A stretch of 64,000 bases of DNA from Anaeromusa acidaminophila DSM 3853 (GCF_000374545.1 NZ_KB894598.1:1-64000), one strand, 5' to 3'; shown: positions 8,140-16,831, counted from the first letter of the stretch. Program-made: numbers and translations. The notes: generated from the letters alone by a model not told the origin.

Positions 8140-9423
8140 CTAATGATAAAAATAAGTCAACCAAAGGTACCCATGGGAAATAGCAACTGATAAAAGCATC
8201 AACGGGAATGCTATTTTCAAATAGTATTTAAAGGAAATAACAAAACCATTTTTCTCCGCAATCCCGGCCACAACCACATTGGCAGAGGCGCCGATGAGAG
8301 TGCCGTTTCCTCCCAGACAGGCGCCTAAAGACAAGGCCCACCAAACAGGTTCCATAGGCAGCCCGCCCAGTTGCCCCACTTCCTTGAGCAAAGGAATCAT
8401 CGTCGCCACGAAGGGAATGTTATCAATAAACGCCGAGGCAATAGCAGAGATCCACAGTACCAAAAAGGTCATTTCCTGCACCTGCCCATGGGTTATGCTC
8501 AAGCACCACTGCGCCAACGCGCCGATCACGCCGGTAGCGCGCAAACCGCCTACCAAGGCAAACAAACCCATAAAAAAGAAAATAGTCGGCCATTCTACAT
8601 GGAGCAAAATGTCTTCGGGCTCCTCGCCGCTGATGAGCAGCAAGATCATCGCCCCTGTCATGGCCAGCGTCGCCGACTCCAAATGAAGCAAGCCATGGAG
8701 CATAAAGGAACCAATCGTCAAGGCCAATACAGCCAAGGACTTCTTCAAAAGCAGCCAGTCCTTAATCTGCTCTGCCGCATTCAGCGCCAGCACCTTAGAA
8801 CGGTTTTCTTCGGTCACATCCAAATCCTTGCGGTAAAAAAACATCAGCAGTGCTACGGTCACGATCATAATAATACTACACACTGGGGTTAATTCCAGCA
8901 GAAAATCATTAAAACTCAAGCCCACGGCGCTGCCGATCATGATATTCGGAGGATCGCCGATCAAGGTCGCCGTCCCCCCAATATTGGACGCCATAATCTC
9001 TGAAATTAAAAACGGCACAGGGTTCACGTCCAGCCGGTCGGTCAGCGTCAAGGTTACCGGTACCACCAAGAGCACCGTTGTGACATTATCCAAAAAAGCG
9101 GATGCCACCGCCGTAATGCAGGACAACAAGGCCAACAGCCAAAGAGGCCGTCCTTTTGTCACTTTCGCTGCCCAGATGGCCACCGCTTCAAAGGCGCCGG
9201 TGCGTCGCGTGATGGCCACTAAAATCATCATGCCAATCAGCAGTCCTAATGTATTAAAATCAATATCTTCCATAAGTACAGCTTCTTGGCTGACAAAGCC
9301 GCAAAGGATCATCGCCATACCGCCAGCCATAGCGACAATCATGCGGTGCACCTTTTCCGAAATGATCACCCCGTAAGCAACAAGAAACACGAGGATCGAA
9401 AGAAAAAAAGAGATATCGCTCAT
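8140..9423 (-). CDS. ArsB/NhaD-type ion permease (SLC13-like)
   Basis: 427 residues, about 11-12 membrane helices in two inverted halves, typical of the ion transporter superfamily that includes ArsB, NhaD and DASS carriers. The repeated hairpin signatures are visible: 'AFLDNVTTVLLVVPV' with 'NIGGTATLIGDPPNIMIG' in the first half, and 'AFIDNIPFVATMIPLL' with 'CLGGNGTLIGASANVV' in the second. These form the substrate site. The start at 9423 has AGGAGGGG upstream; a GTG 18 bp earlier would absorb that site. It is monocistronic. Arsenite, Na+/H+ or an organic anion are all possible; no ars genes adjoin. Confidence 0.88.
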   Translation of the reverse strand: MSDISFFLSILVFLVAYGVIISEKVHRMIVAMAGGMAMILCGFVSQEAVLMEDIDFNTLGLLIGMMILVAITRRTGAFEAVAIWAAKVTKGRPLWLLALLSCITAVASAFLDNVTTVLLVVPVTLTLTDRLDVNPVPFLISEIMASNIGGTATLIGDPPNIMIGSAVGLSFNDFLLELTPVCSIIMIVTVALLMFFYRKDLDVTEENRSKVLALNAAEQIKDWLLLKKSLAVLALTIGSFMLHGLLHLESATLAMTGAMILLLISGEEPEDILLHVEWPTIFFFMGLFALVGGLRATGVIGALAQWCLSITHGQVQEMTFLVLWISAIASAFIDNIPFVATMIPLLKEVGQLGGLPMEPVWWALSLGACLGGNGTLIGASANVVVAGIAEKNGFVISFKYYLKIAFPLMLLSVAISHGYLWLTYFYH

Positions 9424-9531
9424 GCCAACCCCTCCTGACACAACATAGGAAAAGAGCCGCTAAGCCGGCCCTTTCCCTAAAGATCAACCTATTTCTTTTT
9501 TAATTATACCGCAAAGCAACCAAAGCTCCTA

Positions 9532-10755
9532 CTATTTCCAAAGACTTGCAATGCCCTGCAACGAAGTAGCGCCAGCATAAGCGGAAACCAGCGCTGCCAA
9601 AATACCAAAAACAAAGAGCCAAAGCGGATGCTGATAAGCCCCGACAATCTTCCTATTCCGCGCCGCCATAAGCATCGCCCCTAGCGTAATCGGCAGAATC
9701 AAGCCGTTCAACGAGCCTACCAAAACCAAAATGGCCACCGGACGCCCAATCAGTACAAAAACCAAAGTAGAAATCAGAATAAATGCCATAATGACATAGG
9801 AATTATAGGTATCAACCGTTTTAGACATAGACCGCAAAAAAGAAACGCTAGTATAGGCCGCGCCCACAACCGAGGTAATCGCCGCCGACCAGAGTACGAT
9901 GCCGAAGAACTTATACCCCAAATCGCCAGCGGCAATCTGGAACACCGATGCTGGCGGATTACTAGCCAGCAATTGTGCGCCGGTACTCACTACGCCCAGG
10001 ACGGCCAAGAACAAAATAACCCGCATTACTCCAGTAACAACAATACCGGTAACAGCGCTCTTATTGACTTCTTTAAGATTTTCTTCGCCTACAATCCCTG
10101 CATCCAGCAAGCGATGCCCTCCGGCAAAAGTGATATATCCTCCCACCGTACCGCCCACCAAGGTAATCATGGGCAGCATCAGCATCCCATAATCCGCCGG
10201 GAACAGAGCTTTCGCCGCCGCTGTAGCCACCGGCGGATTAGAGGCAAACATAACATAGGTTGTCAGCGCAATCATCAGGCCGCCAAGAACCTTAGCCACC
10301 TGATCCATAGCCGCCCCCGCCTCCTTAGAAGCAAATATAGCCAAGGCAATGACACAGGAAATCATAGCACCTGTCTCAACCGATATGCCAAACAACACAT
10401 TGACCGCCATGCCACAACCGGCAATATTACCGATGTTAAAGGCCAACCCGCCTGCAACAATCAAGATAGCAATAAAATGTCCCAAACCGGGCAATACCGC
10501 ATTGGCCACATCCTGACCGCGCATGCGACTCATCGTAATGACCCGCCACACATTCAACTGTGCGCCAATATCAATCACAATTGACGCTAGAATAGCAAAG
10601 GCAAAATCAGCGCCGAATTTTTGCGTAAACACCGCTGTTTGCGTAAGAAAACCAGGGCCAATCGCCGAAGTAGCCATAATAAAGGCCGCTCCTAGCAGCA
10701 CCGACCAATTTGTTTTTCCAGAATTACCCGTTTTAGAAATTACAGGCTCTGCCAT
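9532..10755 (-). CDS. NRAMP-like transporter (YcsG type) of the 5-oxoproline operon
   Basis: 407 residues, about 11 helices, NRAMP/MntH superfamily by overall pattern. The start at 10755 follows AGGAGG; the longer frame would overlap the upstream gene. The metal-binding TM1 motif DPGN of true NRAMP proteins is replaced by GPGF (residues 33-36), and no MPH motif is seen in the TM6 region, which reads GGTVGGYITFAGGH. It is therefore unlikely to be a Mn/Fe carrier. It is the last gene of the pxp cluster; in Bacillus subtilis the orthologous neighbourhood (ycsF-ycsG-ycsI) has the same gene types. I infer transport of 5-oxoproline, a related amino acid or its product. Confidence 0.8.
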   Translation of the reverse strand: MAEPVISKTGNSGKTNWSVLLGAAFIMATSAIGPGFLTQTAVFTQKFGADFAFAILASIVIDIGAQLNVWRVITMSRMRGQDVANAVLPGLGHFIAILIVAGGLAFNIGNIAGCGMAVNVLFGISVETGAMISCVIALAIFASKEAGAAMDQVAKVLGGLMIALTTYVMFASNPPVATAAAKALFPADYGMLMLPMITLVGGTVGGYITFAGGHRLLDAGIVGEENLKEVNKSAVTGIVVTGVMRVILFLAVLGVVSTGAQLLASNPPASVFQIAAGDLGYKFFGIVLWSAAITSVVGAAYTSVSFLRSMSKTVDTYNSYVIMAFILISTLVFVLIGRPVAILVLVGSLNGLILPITLGAMLMAARNRKIVGAYQHPLWLFVFGILAALVSAYAGATSLQGIASLWK

Positions 10756-10777
10756 AGATATACCTCCTACTATTTTT

Positions 10778-11569
10778 TTAGATAACCCCATAGGACTCAT
10801 CGGTCGTATCACAAATAAACATATACCCCGGGGCATGCGTAATCATCAGCTCCGGCTTAGTATTCATCGCCACCGCTTGCGGCGTTACGCCGCAAGCCCA
10901 GAAAACCGGCACCTCTCCGGGACGAATGGTAACGGCATCACCAAAATCCGGTTTGTTCAGATCGCGAATACCAATACTTTCCGGCGAACCCACATGCACC
11001 GGCGCACCATGTACCGCCGGAAAACGCGAGGTGACTTGAACCGCTCGCACTACCATTTTCTCCGGTATAGGCCGCATGCTGACCACCATGGGCCCGGAAA
11101 ACACGCCAGCCGGCGTACAGGGAATATTGGTAATAAACATCGGCACATTACAACCTTCTTCAATATGACGTACAGGCACGTTATTCTTCAGCAGCGCAGT
11201 TTCAAAAGAAAAGCTGCACCCTAATAAAAAGCCCACCATATCCTTCGTCCAGTACGCTTCTAAATTACTGACCTCTTCCACAAACTCCCCCTTGCGATAC
11301 ACTCGGTATTTCGCGATGTCATAACGCAAATCCGCACCGCTTCCTACTAAGCGAGGCTCCGGCGAACCTACTTCCGTTACATCCAATATCGGACAAGGCT
11401 TGGGATTCCGTTGGGCAAACAACAAAAAATCGTATGCCAAGTCTTTGGGCAAAATCGCCAGGTTTGCTTGTGCATATCCCTGGGAAACTCCCGACGTGGG
11501 CCGGCATAGCTTCCCTGCTCGAATCAATTGACGCGCCTGCTGTGGCGATAACAAAGCTACGTTTTCCAT
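10778..11569 (-). CDS. YcsI/DUF1445 family putative hydro-lyase (D-glutamate cyclase-like)
   Basis: 263 residues, full length for DUF1445. The family signature is seen in 'VSFLLGCSFSFETALL'-type and 'CNVPMFITNIPCTPAGVF' stretches, and in 'FWACGVTPQAV' near the C-terminus. The start at 11569 follows AAAGGAGGGGG. The same domain occurs in the vertebrate enzyme DGLUCY, which converts D-glutamate to 5-oxo-D-proline. That fits the operon, which handles 5-oxoproline, but bacterial members are mostly uncharacterised. It sits between pxpA and the NRAMP-like gene, 22 bp from each. Confidence 0.85.
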   Translation of the reverse strand: MENVALLSPQQARQLIRAGKLCRPTSGVSQGYAQANLAILPKDLAYDFLLFAQRNPKPCPILDVTEVGSPEPRLVGSGADLRYDIAKYRVYRKGEFVEEVSNLEAYWTKDMVGFLLGCSFSFETALLKNNVPVRHIEEGCNVPMFITNIPCTPAGVFSGPMVVSMRPIPEKMVVRAVQVTSRFPAVHGAPVHVGSPESIGIRDLNKPDFGDAVTIRPGEVPVFWACGVTPQAVAMNTKPELMITHAPGYMFICDTTDESYGVI

Positions 11570-11590
11570 GTAAATCCCCCTCCTTTTCGT

Positions 11591-12352
11591 TCAGAACGTT
11601 CCAAAGGCTTTCACTTCTACGCCAGCGGCATCCAAGGCTTCCCGTATGGCCTTTATCATGGCAACCGCTCCTGGCGTATCGCCATGAACGCAAACCGTTT
11701 GCGCCGTAATTGGCACCGTCTGACCATCAAGGCTCCGCACCTGGCCTTCGCTTACCATCTGCAGCACCCTCTGCGCCACTTGTTGAGGATCATGAATAAC
11801 TGAGCCCTCCTGTTTGCGCGGCACCAAAGTCCCTTGCGCCGTATAGGCGCGGTCCGCAAAGGCTTCTTCCACATATGGAACGCCTTCGGCTTTTGCCGCT
11901 TCCACCATCAGGGAGTTTCCCAAACACAGCATATACAAAGCAGGATCTACCGCTTTAATCGCCTTGGCAATGGCCGTCGCCAAGACCAAATCTTTAGCAG
12001 CCGCATTGTACAAAGCGCCGTGAACCTTCACGTGCTGAAGTTTTAGGCCCTCCGCCCTGCAAATTGCTTCTAACGAACCGATCTGATATAGCACGTCAGC
12101 ATATACTTCTTCCGGCGAGAGCGCCATGAGGCGCCGTCCAAAGCCTACCAAATCAGGAAAGGACGGATGCGCCCCGATCGCTACGCCGTACTTTTTCGCC
12201 AGCCGCACCGTTTTTAGCATATTCGCCGGGTCGGAAGCATGAAAACCGCACGCCACATTGATTGAAGTCACATACGGCATGGCTTCTTCATCATAGCCAA
12301 GCTTATAGGTCCCAAAACTTTCCCCCATATCGCAATTCAAATCCATTTTCAT
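11591..12352 (-). CDS. pxpA: 5-oxoprolinase subunit A (LamB/YcsF family)
   Basis: 253 residues. The N-terminus 'MDLNCDMGESFGTYKLG' and 'VACGFHASDP' are hallmarks of the family, as is 'HGDTPGAV' near the C-terminus. PxpA acts with PxpB and PxpC in ATP-dependent opening of 5-oxo-L-proline to L-glutamate. Three in-frame ATGs lie at the start. I favour the second (12352) because AGGAAGGA is 8 nt before it; the first (12361) is too close to the site and overlaps the pxpC stop. The gene is translationally linked to pxpC. Confidence 0.92.
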   Translation of the reverse strand: MKMDLNCDMGESFGTYKLGYDEEAMPYVTSINVACGFHASDPANMLKTVRLAKKYGVAIGAHPSFPDLVGFGRRLMALSPEEVYADVLYQIGSLEAICRAEGLKLQHVKVHGALYNAAAKDLVLATAIAKAIKAVDPALYMLCLGNSLMVEAAKAEGVPYVEEAFADRAYTAQGTLVPRKQEGSVIHDPQQVAQRVLQMVSEGQVRSLDGQTVPITAQTVCVHGDTPGAVAMIKAIREALDAAGVEVKAFGTF

Positions 12353-12357
12353 TGTCT

Positions 12358-13377
12358 TCATCCTTCCTGCACTTGCACATCGTATGTGGCCCCGGCCACG
12401 ACAATTCGAAACTGCCTGCTACCTTTACTTTCCTCAGCCCCCGCCAGCCACGCCGCAGCAGACTGCTCTAAGGAGCGCATTTGGCGCAACGCCGCCACCG
12501 CTTCTGCATCGCTGCACTGCACAAAGCGCACCTGGTCTCCCGGCTTGGCCTGGGCAAGTTTGCCCAGATCCGCGCCAATGACCGCGCCAATTTTCGTATA
12601 TCCTCCGGTCGTTTGCCGGTCCGCCATCATAACAATCGGCTGTCCATGCCCCGGCACCTGAATTGCCCCTAGACATAAGGCATCCGAAATAATATCCGCT
12701 TTTCCCACATGTTCAATTACAGGTCCTTCCAGGCGATAGCCCATGCGATCCGCCTCGGAAGAAATTTCATAGTCTGCAGAAAACAAGGCAGCCACTCCCT
12801 GATCAGTAAAGGCTTCCGCCTGCGGCCCCAACAAAACGCGCACCAAGGGACGCTCTTCTGGAATCGGAATGTACGATACTGGCAAAAAGAGCGGCTTTTT
12901 AAGACGCCGATCGCAAGCTCCTAAAGGCAAGACGTCTCCTGTTTTTAAGGCGCGCCCATTTAGCCCCCCTATCGTTCCTCGCGTATAGGTGGAACGGCTT
13001 CCCAAAATTACCGGTACCTCAACCCCTCCTTGTACGGCAAGATACGTCCGGCAACCCTGCTCCGCGTAACCAAAGGACAACTCACTGCCGGCAGGAACGA
13101 AAAAGCGGCTCCAATTAGACTGCATCTTACCATCAAGCGAAATCGGCATAGCCGCCCCGGTTACCGCAACCCAGCAGGCCTGGTGAAAGCAAAAGCTTCC
13201 TCCTAACAGAGTCATTTCCAAAACAGCAGCCCCCGGTTCATTACACAACAAGCGATTGGCCATTTTACAAGCATACTCATCCATCGCACCGGCAACCGGC
13301 ATGCCATACGCTTGATACCCGTTACGTCCCAAATCCTGAACCGTCGTAAAAAGACCTGGTTCTTTTACCTCAAGCAC
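12358..13377 (-). CDS. pxpC: 5-oxoprolinase subunit C (biotin-dependent carboxyltransferase family)
   Basis: 339 residues, KipA/PxpC family (AHS2 domain). The N-terminal 'GLFTTVQDLGRNGYQAYG' and the later 'MMADRQTTGGYTKIG' are conserved in the family. With PxpB it forms the part of 5-oxoprolinase that resembles the KipI-KipA complex. The start is taken as GTG at 13377, 8 nt after GGGAGG; a GTG three codons earlier is too close to that site. The 5' end overlaps the pxpB stop by 8 bp and the 3' end overlaps the alternative pxpA start, so the three genes form one tightly coupled unit. Confidence 0.92.
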   Translation of the reverse strand: MLEVKEPGLFTTVQDLGRNGYQAYGMPVAGAMDEYACKMANRLLCNEPGAAVLEMTLLGGSFCFHQACWVAVTGAAMPISLDGKMQSNWSRFFVPAGSELSFGYAEQGCRTYLAVQGGVEVPVILGSRSTYTRGTIGGLNGRALKTGDVLPLGACDRRLKKPLFLPVSYIPIPEERPLVRVLLGPQAEAFTDQGVAALFSADYEISSEADRMGYRLEGPVIEHVGKADIISDALCLGAIQVPGHGQPIVMMADRQTTGGYTKIGAVIGADLGKLAQAKPGDQVRFVQCSDAEAVAALRQMRSLEQSAAAWLAGAEESKGSRQFRIVVAGATYDVQVQEG

Positions 13378-14119
13378 GGCTAACACCTCCCAAGCTTACG
13401 CGATCTCGCCGTACCTCATAGCGCCCTGCCGCCACCGTTTCAGCCAGTTCTTCATATTCCGCACGTGAAATAGCTTGAAACTGCAAATAGACTCCCGCCT
13501 CTAATAAAAACGGCGTCTTTGCTGCAGGATCGAAAGCTTTTACCGGCGTTCTGCCGATCAATTGCCAGCCTCCCGGCGTTTCCAATGGATAAAATCCAGT
13601 CTGGCTTCCCGCAATCCCCACCGAGCCGGCGGGAATACGGGTGCGTGGTTTCGTCAGCCGCGGCGTAGCGATACGCTCGTCCATTCCTCCTAAGTAAGGA
13701 AACCCCGGCGTAAAACCAAGCATATATACCAAATAAGGTTTTGAAGTATGTATTTTTACCACCTCTGCTTCACTCAACCCATTATGAGAGGCGACAAACG
13801 ATAAATCCGGTCCAAATTCCTCGTCATAACATACTGGAATATAGATTCGCTCGGCTTCATGGACAACTGCTTCTTCTGCGGTTTCCCGCAAACACTGTTC
13901 CACTTTAACCGTCAAGGCGGCCCGTGATATCTGCAGCGGATCAAAATACACCAGCAAAGACCGATAGGTAGGCACCACTTCTTGGATCACTTCAGGGTAT
14001 TCGTTCACTAATTTTTTAGCTAAACCGTGCACCCGCGCGTTAACAGCCGGATTAATTTCTTGACCAAACTCAATGACAAGCCCGCGCTCGCTCGCCGCCC
14101 GCATTTTTACGCCATCCAT
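13370..14119 (-). CDS. pxpB: 5-oxoprolinase subunit B (KipI family)
   Basis: 249 residues, AHS1/KipI family. The conserved region 'YMLGFTPGFPYLGGMD', followed by 'RIPAGSVGIAGSQTGFYP' and 'TPGGWQLIGRTP', is typical. The start at 14119 follows GCAGGAG by 8 nt. It is the first gene of the operon pxpB-pxpC-pxpA-ycsI-NRAMP. It partners PxpC in the ATP-dependent step of 5-oxoproline cleavage. In Bacillus the homologue KipI also inhibits the sporulation kinase KinA; nothing here shows which role dominates, but linkage to pxpA favours metabolism. Confidence 0.92.
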   Translation of the reverse strand: MDGVKMRAASERGLVIEFGQEINPAVNARVHGLAKKLVNEYPEVIQEVVPTYRSLLVYFDPLQISRAALTVKVEQCLRETAEEAVVHEAERIYIPVCYDEEFGPDLSFVASHNGLSEAEVVKIHTSKPYLVYMLGFTPGFPYLGGMDERIATPRLTKPRTRIPAGSVGIAGSQTGFYPLETPGGWQLIGRTPVKAFDPAAKTPFLLEAGVYLQFQAISRAEYEELAETVAAGRYEVRRDRVSLGGVSRA

Positions 14120-14235
14120 CCTATTCACTCCTGCCTTTGGGGGTAATTCGTTGATTTTTCATACATATCTGTCATCATTTCGAACTTACCCACTAGAATC
14201 CTCTTTAGATTGTCAAAAAACCGACACATTTTACT

Positions 14236-14285
14236 TAAAAAAATAAAAAAGCCCGCTGAACTATGATTTCACAGTCAGCAGGCTT
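14236..14285 (-). terminator. Intrinsic terminator in front of the pxp operon
   Basis: Minus-strand stem AAGCCTGCTGA / TCAGCGGGCTT (14285-14275 with 14259-14249, one mismatch) followed by TTTTTTATTTTTTT. No minus-strand gene lies upstream, since dinB runs on the plus strand. The terminator therefore ends a short transcript or attenuates the pxp operon. Confidence 0.75.
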
Positions 14286-14321
14286 CATTGCCTTATTATG
14301 GACTTTTCCTTATTTAGCTTG

Positions 14322-14351
14322 ATTATAGCAAAGACTAACGTATTTTGGCAA
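14322..14351 (-). promoter_or_regulatory. Extended -10 promoter upstream of the pxp leader terminator
   Basis: TTGCCA (14351-14346), 18 bp, TATAAT (14327-14322), preceded by TGC, an extended -10 motif. It faces the pxp operon. A transcript starting near 14315 would meet the terminator after about 75 nt. It lies inside the dinB upstream region and so is divergent from dinB. Confidence 0.6.
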
Positions 14352-14359
14352 GCCCTCCC

Positions 14360-14388
14360 TTGCCTTAGACCTCGCAACACGCTATGAT
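14360..14388 (+). promoter_or_regulatory. Promoter of dinB
   Basis: TTGCCT (14360-14365), 17 bp, TATGAT (14383-14388). The expected start point, 6-7 nt after the -10 box, falls on the ATG at 14395. No LexA box of the GAAC-N4-GTTC type is seen. Confidence 0.5.
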
Positions 14389-14394
14389 AAAAGC

Positions 14395-15576
14395 ATGAAA
14401 CGATGGATTACCCATGTAGACATGGACGCTTTTTTTGCCGCTGTGGAACAGCGGGATCACCCGGAACTTAAAGGACAGGCAGTCATTATCGGCGGTCTGA
14501 GCGAGCGCGGCGTAGTATCCACCGCCTCGTATGAAGCCCGCCTTTTCGGCGTACGCTCGGCCATGCCCATGGTCGAAGCCCGGCGCCGCTGCCCGAAAGG
14601 CGTCTTTCTCCCTTGCAACCATCGCCATTATGCTGCGGTCTCCCGCGAAATCCGCAGCATAATGAATGACTTTTCTCCGCTAGTGGAGCCTTTATCATTA
14701 GATGAAGCGTTTTTGGATCTCACTGGCATGGAATGGCTGCACCCGGACATTACCGAACTGCCGCGCCAGCTGACCCAGCGGATCTACGAAGAAATAGGAC
14801 TTACCGCCTCCGCCGGCTTAGCACCCAATAAATTCCTCGCCAAGATCGCTTCCGATCTCAAAAAACCCCACGGCTATGTCATCGTACGCCATGGCGAAGA
14901 AGCGTCGTTTCTAGCGCCGCTGCCCATTCGCCGACTTTGGGGCATCGGCCCCAAAAGCGCCGCTAAACTAACACAACTGGGCATTGAAAAAATTGGCCAG
15001 CTTGCCAAGCTGCCTCTGACAGCGCTGCAAGCCGCCTTTGGCGATACAACAGGCAGTTGGCTTCATGAACTGGCCTTAGGTCATGATGACCGGCCAGTAG
15101 CAACTGGCCTGGAAGCCCACTCTATTGGTAATGAAAACACCTTTGACCAAGATTTGCGGAGTACGGAAGAAAAAGTGGAAGCCCTGCGGCAGCTAGCGCA
15201 GAAAGTAGGCCAGCGCCTGCGTTCTCGTAAACTCGGCGGTCGCACCATTACGCTCAAGGTACGCTTCGCTTCCTTCACCACCATCACCCGCAGCCATACG
15301 TACCAGCAACCGTTGGCTTATGACGAAGACTTATTTCAAGCAGCTCAAGAATTGCTGCAAAAAGCATCTTCGCTGGAAGGAGTGCGCTTGTTGGGTCTTA
15401 CCGCTGGTCAATTAGAGCCCCTGACGCAGCAAGGTTCTCTTTTTATGGAAGAAGACCAGCGTAAAGAAGCGCTATACCAAACTCTCGACACCTTACGCGA
15501 ACGCTTCGGCGAGCAAGCTCTCTGCCGAGGCGCAAGTAAACCCAAGGCACGAAATAACGAAAAGCAACAGGAGTAG
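14395..15576 (+). CDS. dinB: DNA polymerase IV (Y family)
   Basis: 393 residues, error-prone translesion polymerase acting on damaged or stalled forks. The palm motif 'HVDMDAFFAAVEQRDHP' near residue 6 gives the first catalytic Asp, and 'SLDEAFLDLT' near 102 gives the second acidic pair. Thumb helix-hairpin-helix 'IRRLWGIGPKSAAKL' and a little-finger domain follow. No beta-clamp peptide was checked. The ATG has no Shine-Dalgarno, and a promoter places the transcript start at the ATG, so the message may be leaderless. The last codons (AACAGGAGTAG) belong to a dispersed palindromic repeat that supplies the stop codon. Confidence 0.95.
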   Translation: MKRWITHVDMDAFFAAVEQRDHPELKGQAVIIGGLSERGVVSTASYEARLFGVRSAMPMVEARRRCPKGVFLPCNHRHYAAVSREIRSIMNDFSPLVEPLSLDEAFLDLTGMEWLHPDITELPRQLTQRIYEEIGLTASAGLAPNKFLAKIASDLKKPHGYVIVRHGEEASFLAPLPIRRLWGIGPKSAAKLTQLGIEKIGQLAKLPLTALQAAFGDTTGSWLHELALGHDDRPVATGLEAHSIGNENTFDQDLRSTEEKVEALRQLAQKVGQRLRSRKLGGRTITLKVRFASFTTITRSHTYQQPLAYDEDLFQAAQELLQKASSLEGVRLLGLTAGQLEPLTQQGSLFMEEDQRKEALYQTLDTLRERFGEQALCRGASKPKARNNEKQQE

Positions 15577-15657
15577 AGGGAGTATACGAATGAGGGTACG
15601 AGTTGGGGAATAAATATTTTTAAATCCTCTGCTTACTCTGGCCCTTTCTCTATTCCT
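15566..15657. repeat. AACAGGAGTAG palindromic repeat, copy A
   Basis: Left arm AACAGGAGTAGAGGGAGTA at 15566-15584, followed by GAGGGTACGA. A degenerate inverted arm (TTACTC...TCTATTCCT) lies at about 15633-15657. The left arm contains the dinB stop codon. The other copies are at 17782-17984, 29089-29192, 47278-47359 and 59787-59976. Confidence 0.7.
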
Positions 15658-15709
15658 CCGTGTAAACGTAAATTCCCGCGAACCCGAAATAAAACCAGGA
15701 GGCATTACT

Positions 15710-16831
15710 ATGATTAACGAAGCACGCATGTTGGAAGAATTTTTTGAGCTGGTCCGCATGGACTGCCCTAGCGGTCAGGAAAAAGACGTAGCGGAAGTGC
15801 TGCGCCGCAAACTGGAAGCTCTCGGCTGCACTGTCTCAGAGGACCAGGCGCAACAGCATTTTGGAGGAAATTGCGGTAATCTCATCGCCACTCTGCCGGC
15901 CACCAAAACTAACGCTCCTACCGTTCTTTTCACCTCGCACATGGACTGCGTTTCCCCTTGTCTTTCCATCCAACCCCGTCTTGAAAACGGCCGCATTACC
16001 TCTGCAGGCGATACTGTCCTAGGAGGCGATGACAAAGCCGGCATTACCGCTATTTTAGAAGGCCTGCGCACCCTGAAAGAGAGCGGCAAGCCTCACGGAG
16101 CCGTGCAAATCGTCTTTACCGTCCATGAAGAAGGCGGCCTCAAAGGCTCCAAACACATGGACGCCGCACTGCTCAAAGCTGATTTTGGTTATGCCTTGGA
16201 CGCCGACGGCGCTCCCGGAGAAATCGTCACTATGGCCCCGGGTCAAGACAGCATTACCGCCATTGTGCACGGCAAAAAAGCCCATGCCGGCCTCGCGCCC
16301 GAAGAAGGCATTAACGCTATCCAGGCAGCAGGCAAAGCCTTAGCAGCCCTTAAAATTGGCCGCATTGATGAAGAAACTACGGCCAATGTCGGTTTGATTC
16401 AGGGTGGCACGGCAACTAACATCGTCCCGGACCATGTAGAGATTCATGCGGAAGCCCGCAGCCGTAATCTGGCAAAGTTGGAAGCCCAAAGCCGCCATAT
16501 GAAGGAAACCTTGGAACGCACTTGCCAAGAATATGGCGCTAGAGCCGAAGTCACCGTACAACGCCAATACGACAGTTTCAGCTTGGCTCCCGACAGTCCG
16601 GCTGTCAGCCTAGCCGTAGCCGCAGCACATCAAATAAGCTTACCTGTTCACATCACTGGCACTGGCGGCGGCAGCGACGCTAACCACTTCAACCGCAAAG
16701 GCGTGCCTACGGCGGTACTGGGAGTGGGCATGAAAAAAGTTCACACCACAGAAGAATACATCGATGAAAAAGATCTCTATGATAGCGCCCGCTTGGTTTT
16801 AGCCATTCTGGAACAAGCCGCCCTCGCCTAG
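15710..16831 (+). CDS. PepT-like M20 family peptidase
   Basis: 373 residues, dinuclear zinc peptidase of the M20 family, closest by pattern to the PepT-like/YqjE group. Metal ligands are recognisable: 'TSHMDCV' (HxD), 'GGDDKAG', 'HEEGG' with the catalytic Glu next to a ligand, 'LDADGAPG', and a C-terminal 'HTTEEY'. A dimerisation domain ('KKAHAGLAPEEGINAI') sits in the middle. No signal peptide is seen, so it is cytoplasmic. The start has CCAGGAGG upstream. It is monocistronic or may lead the following glucosaminidase gene (66 bp gap). Substrate is probably small peptides, by family. Confidence 0.9.
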   Translation: MINEARMLEEFFELVRMDCPSGQEKDVAEVLRRKLEALGCTVSEDQAQQHFGGNCGNLIATLPATKTNAPTVLFTSHMDCVSPCLSIQPRLENGRITSAGDTVLGGDDKAGITAILEGLRTLKESGKPHGAVQIVFTVHEEGGLKGSKHMDAALLKADFGYALDADGAPGEIVTMAPGQDSITAIVHGKKAHAGLAPEEGINAIQAAGKALAALKIGRIDEETTANVGLIQGGTATNIVPDHVEIHAEARSRNLAKLEAQSRHMKETLERTCQEYGARAEVTVQRQYDSFSLAPDSPAVSLAVAAAHQISLPVHITGTGGGSDANHFNRKGVPTAVLGVGMKKVHTTEEYIDEKDLYDSARLVLAILEQAALA

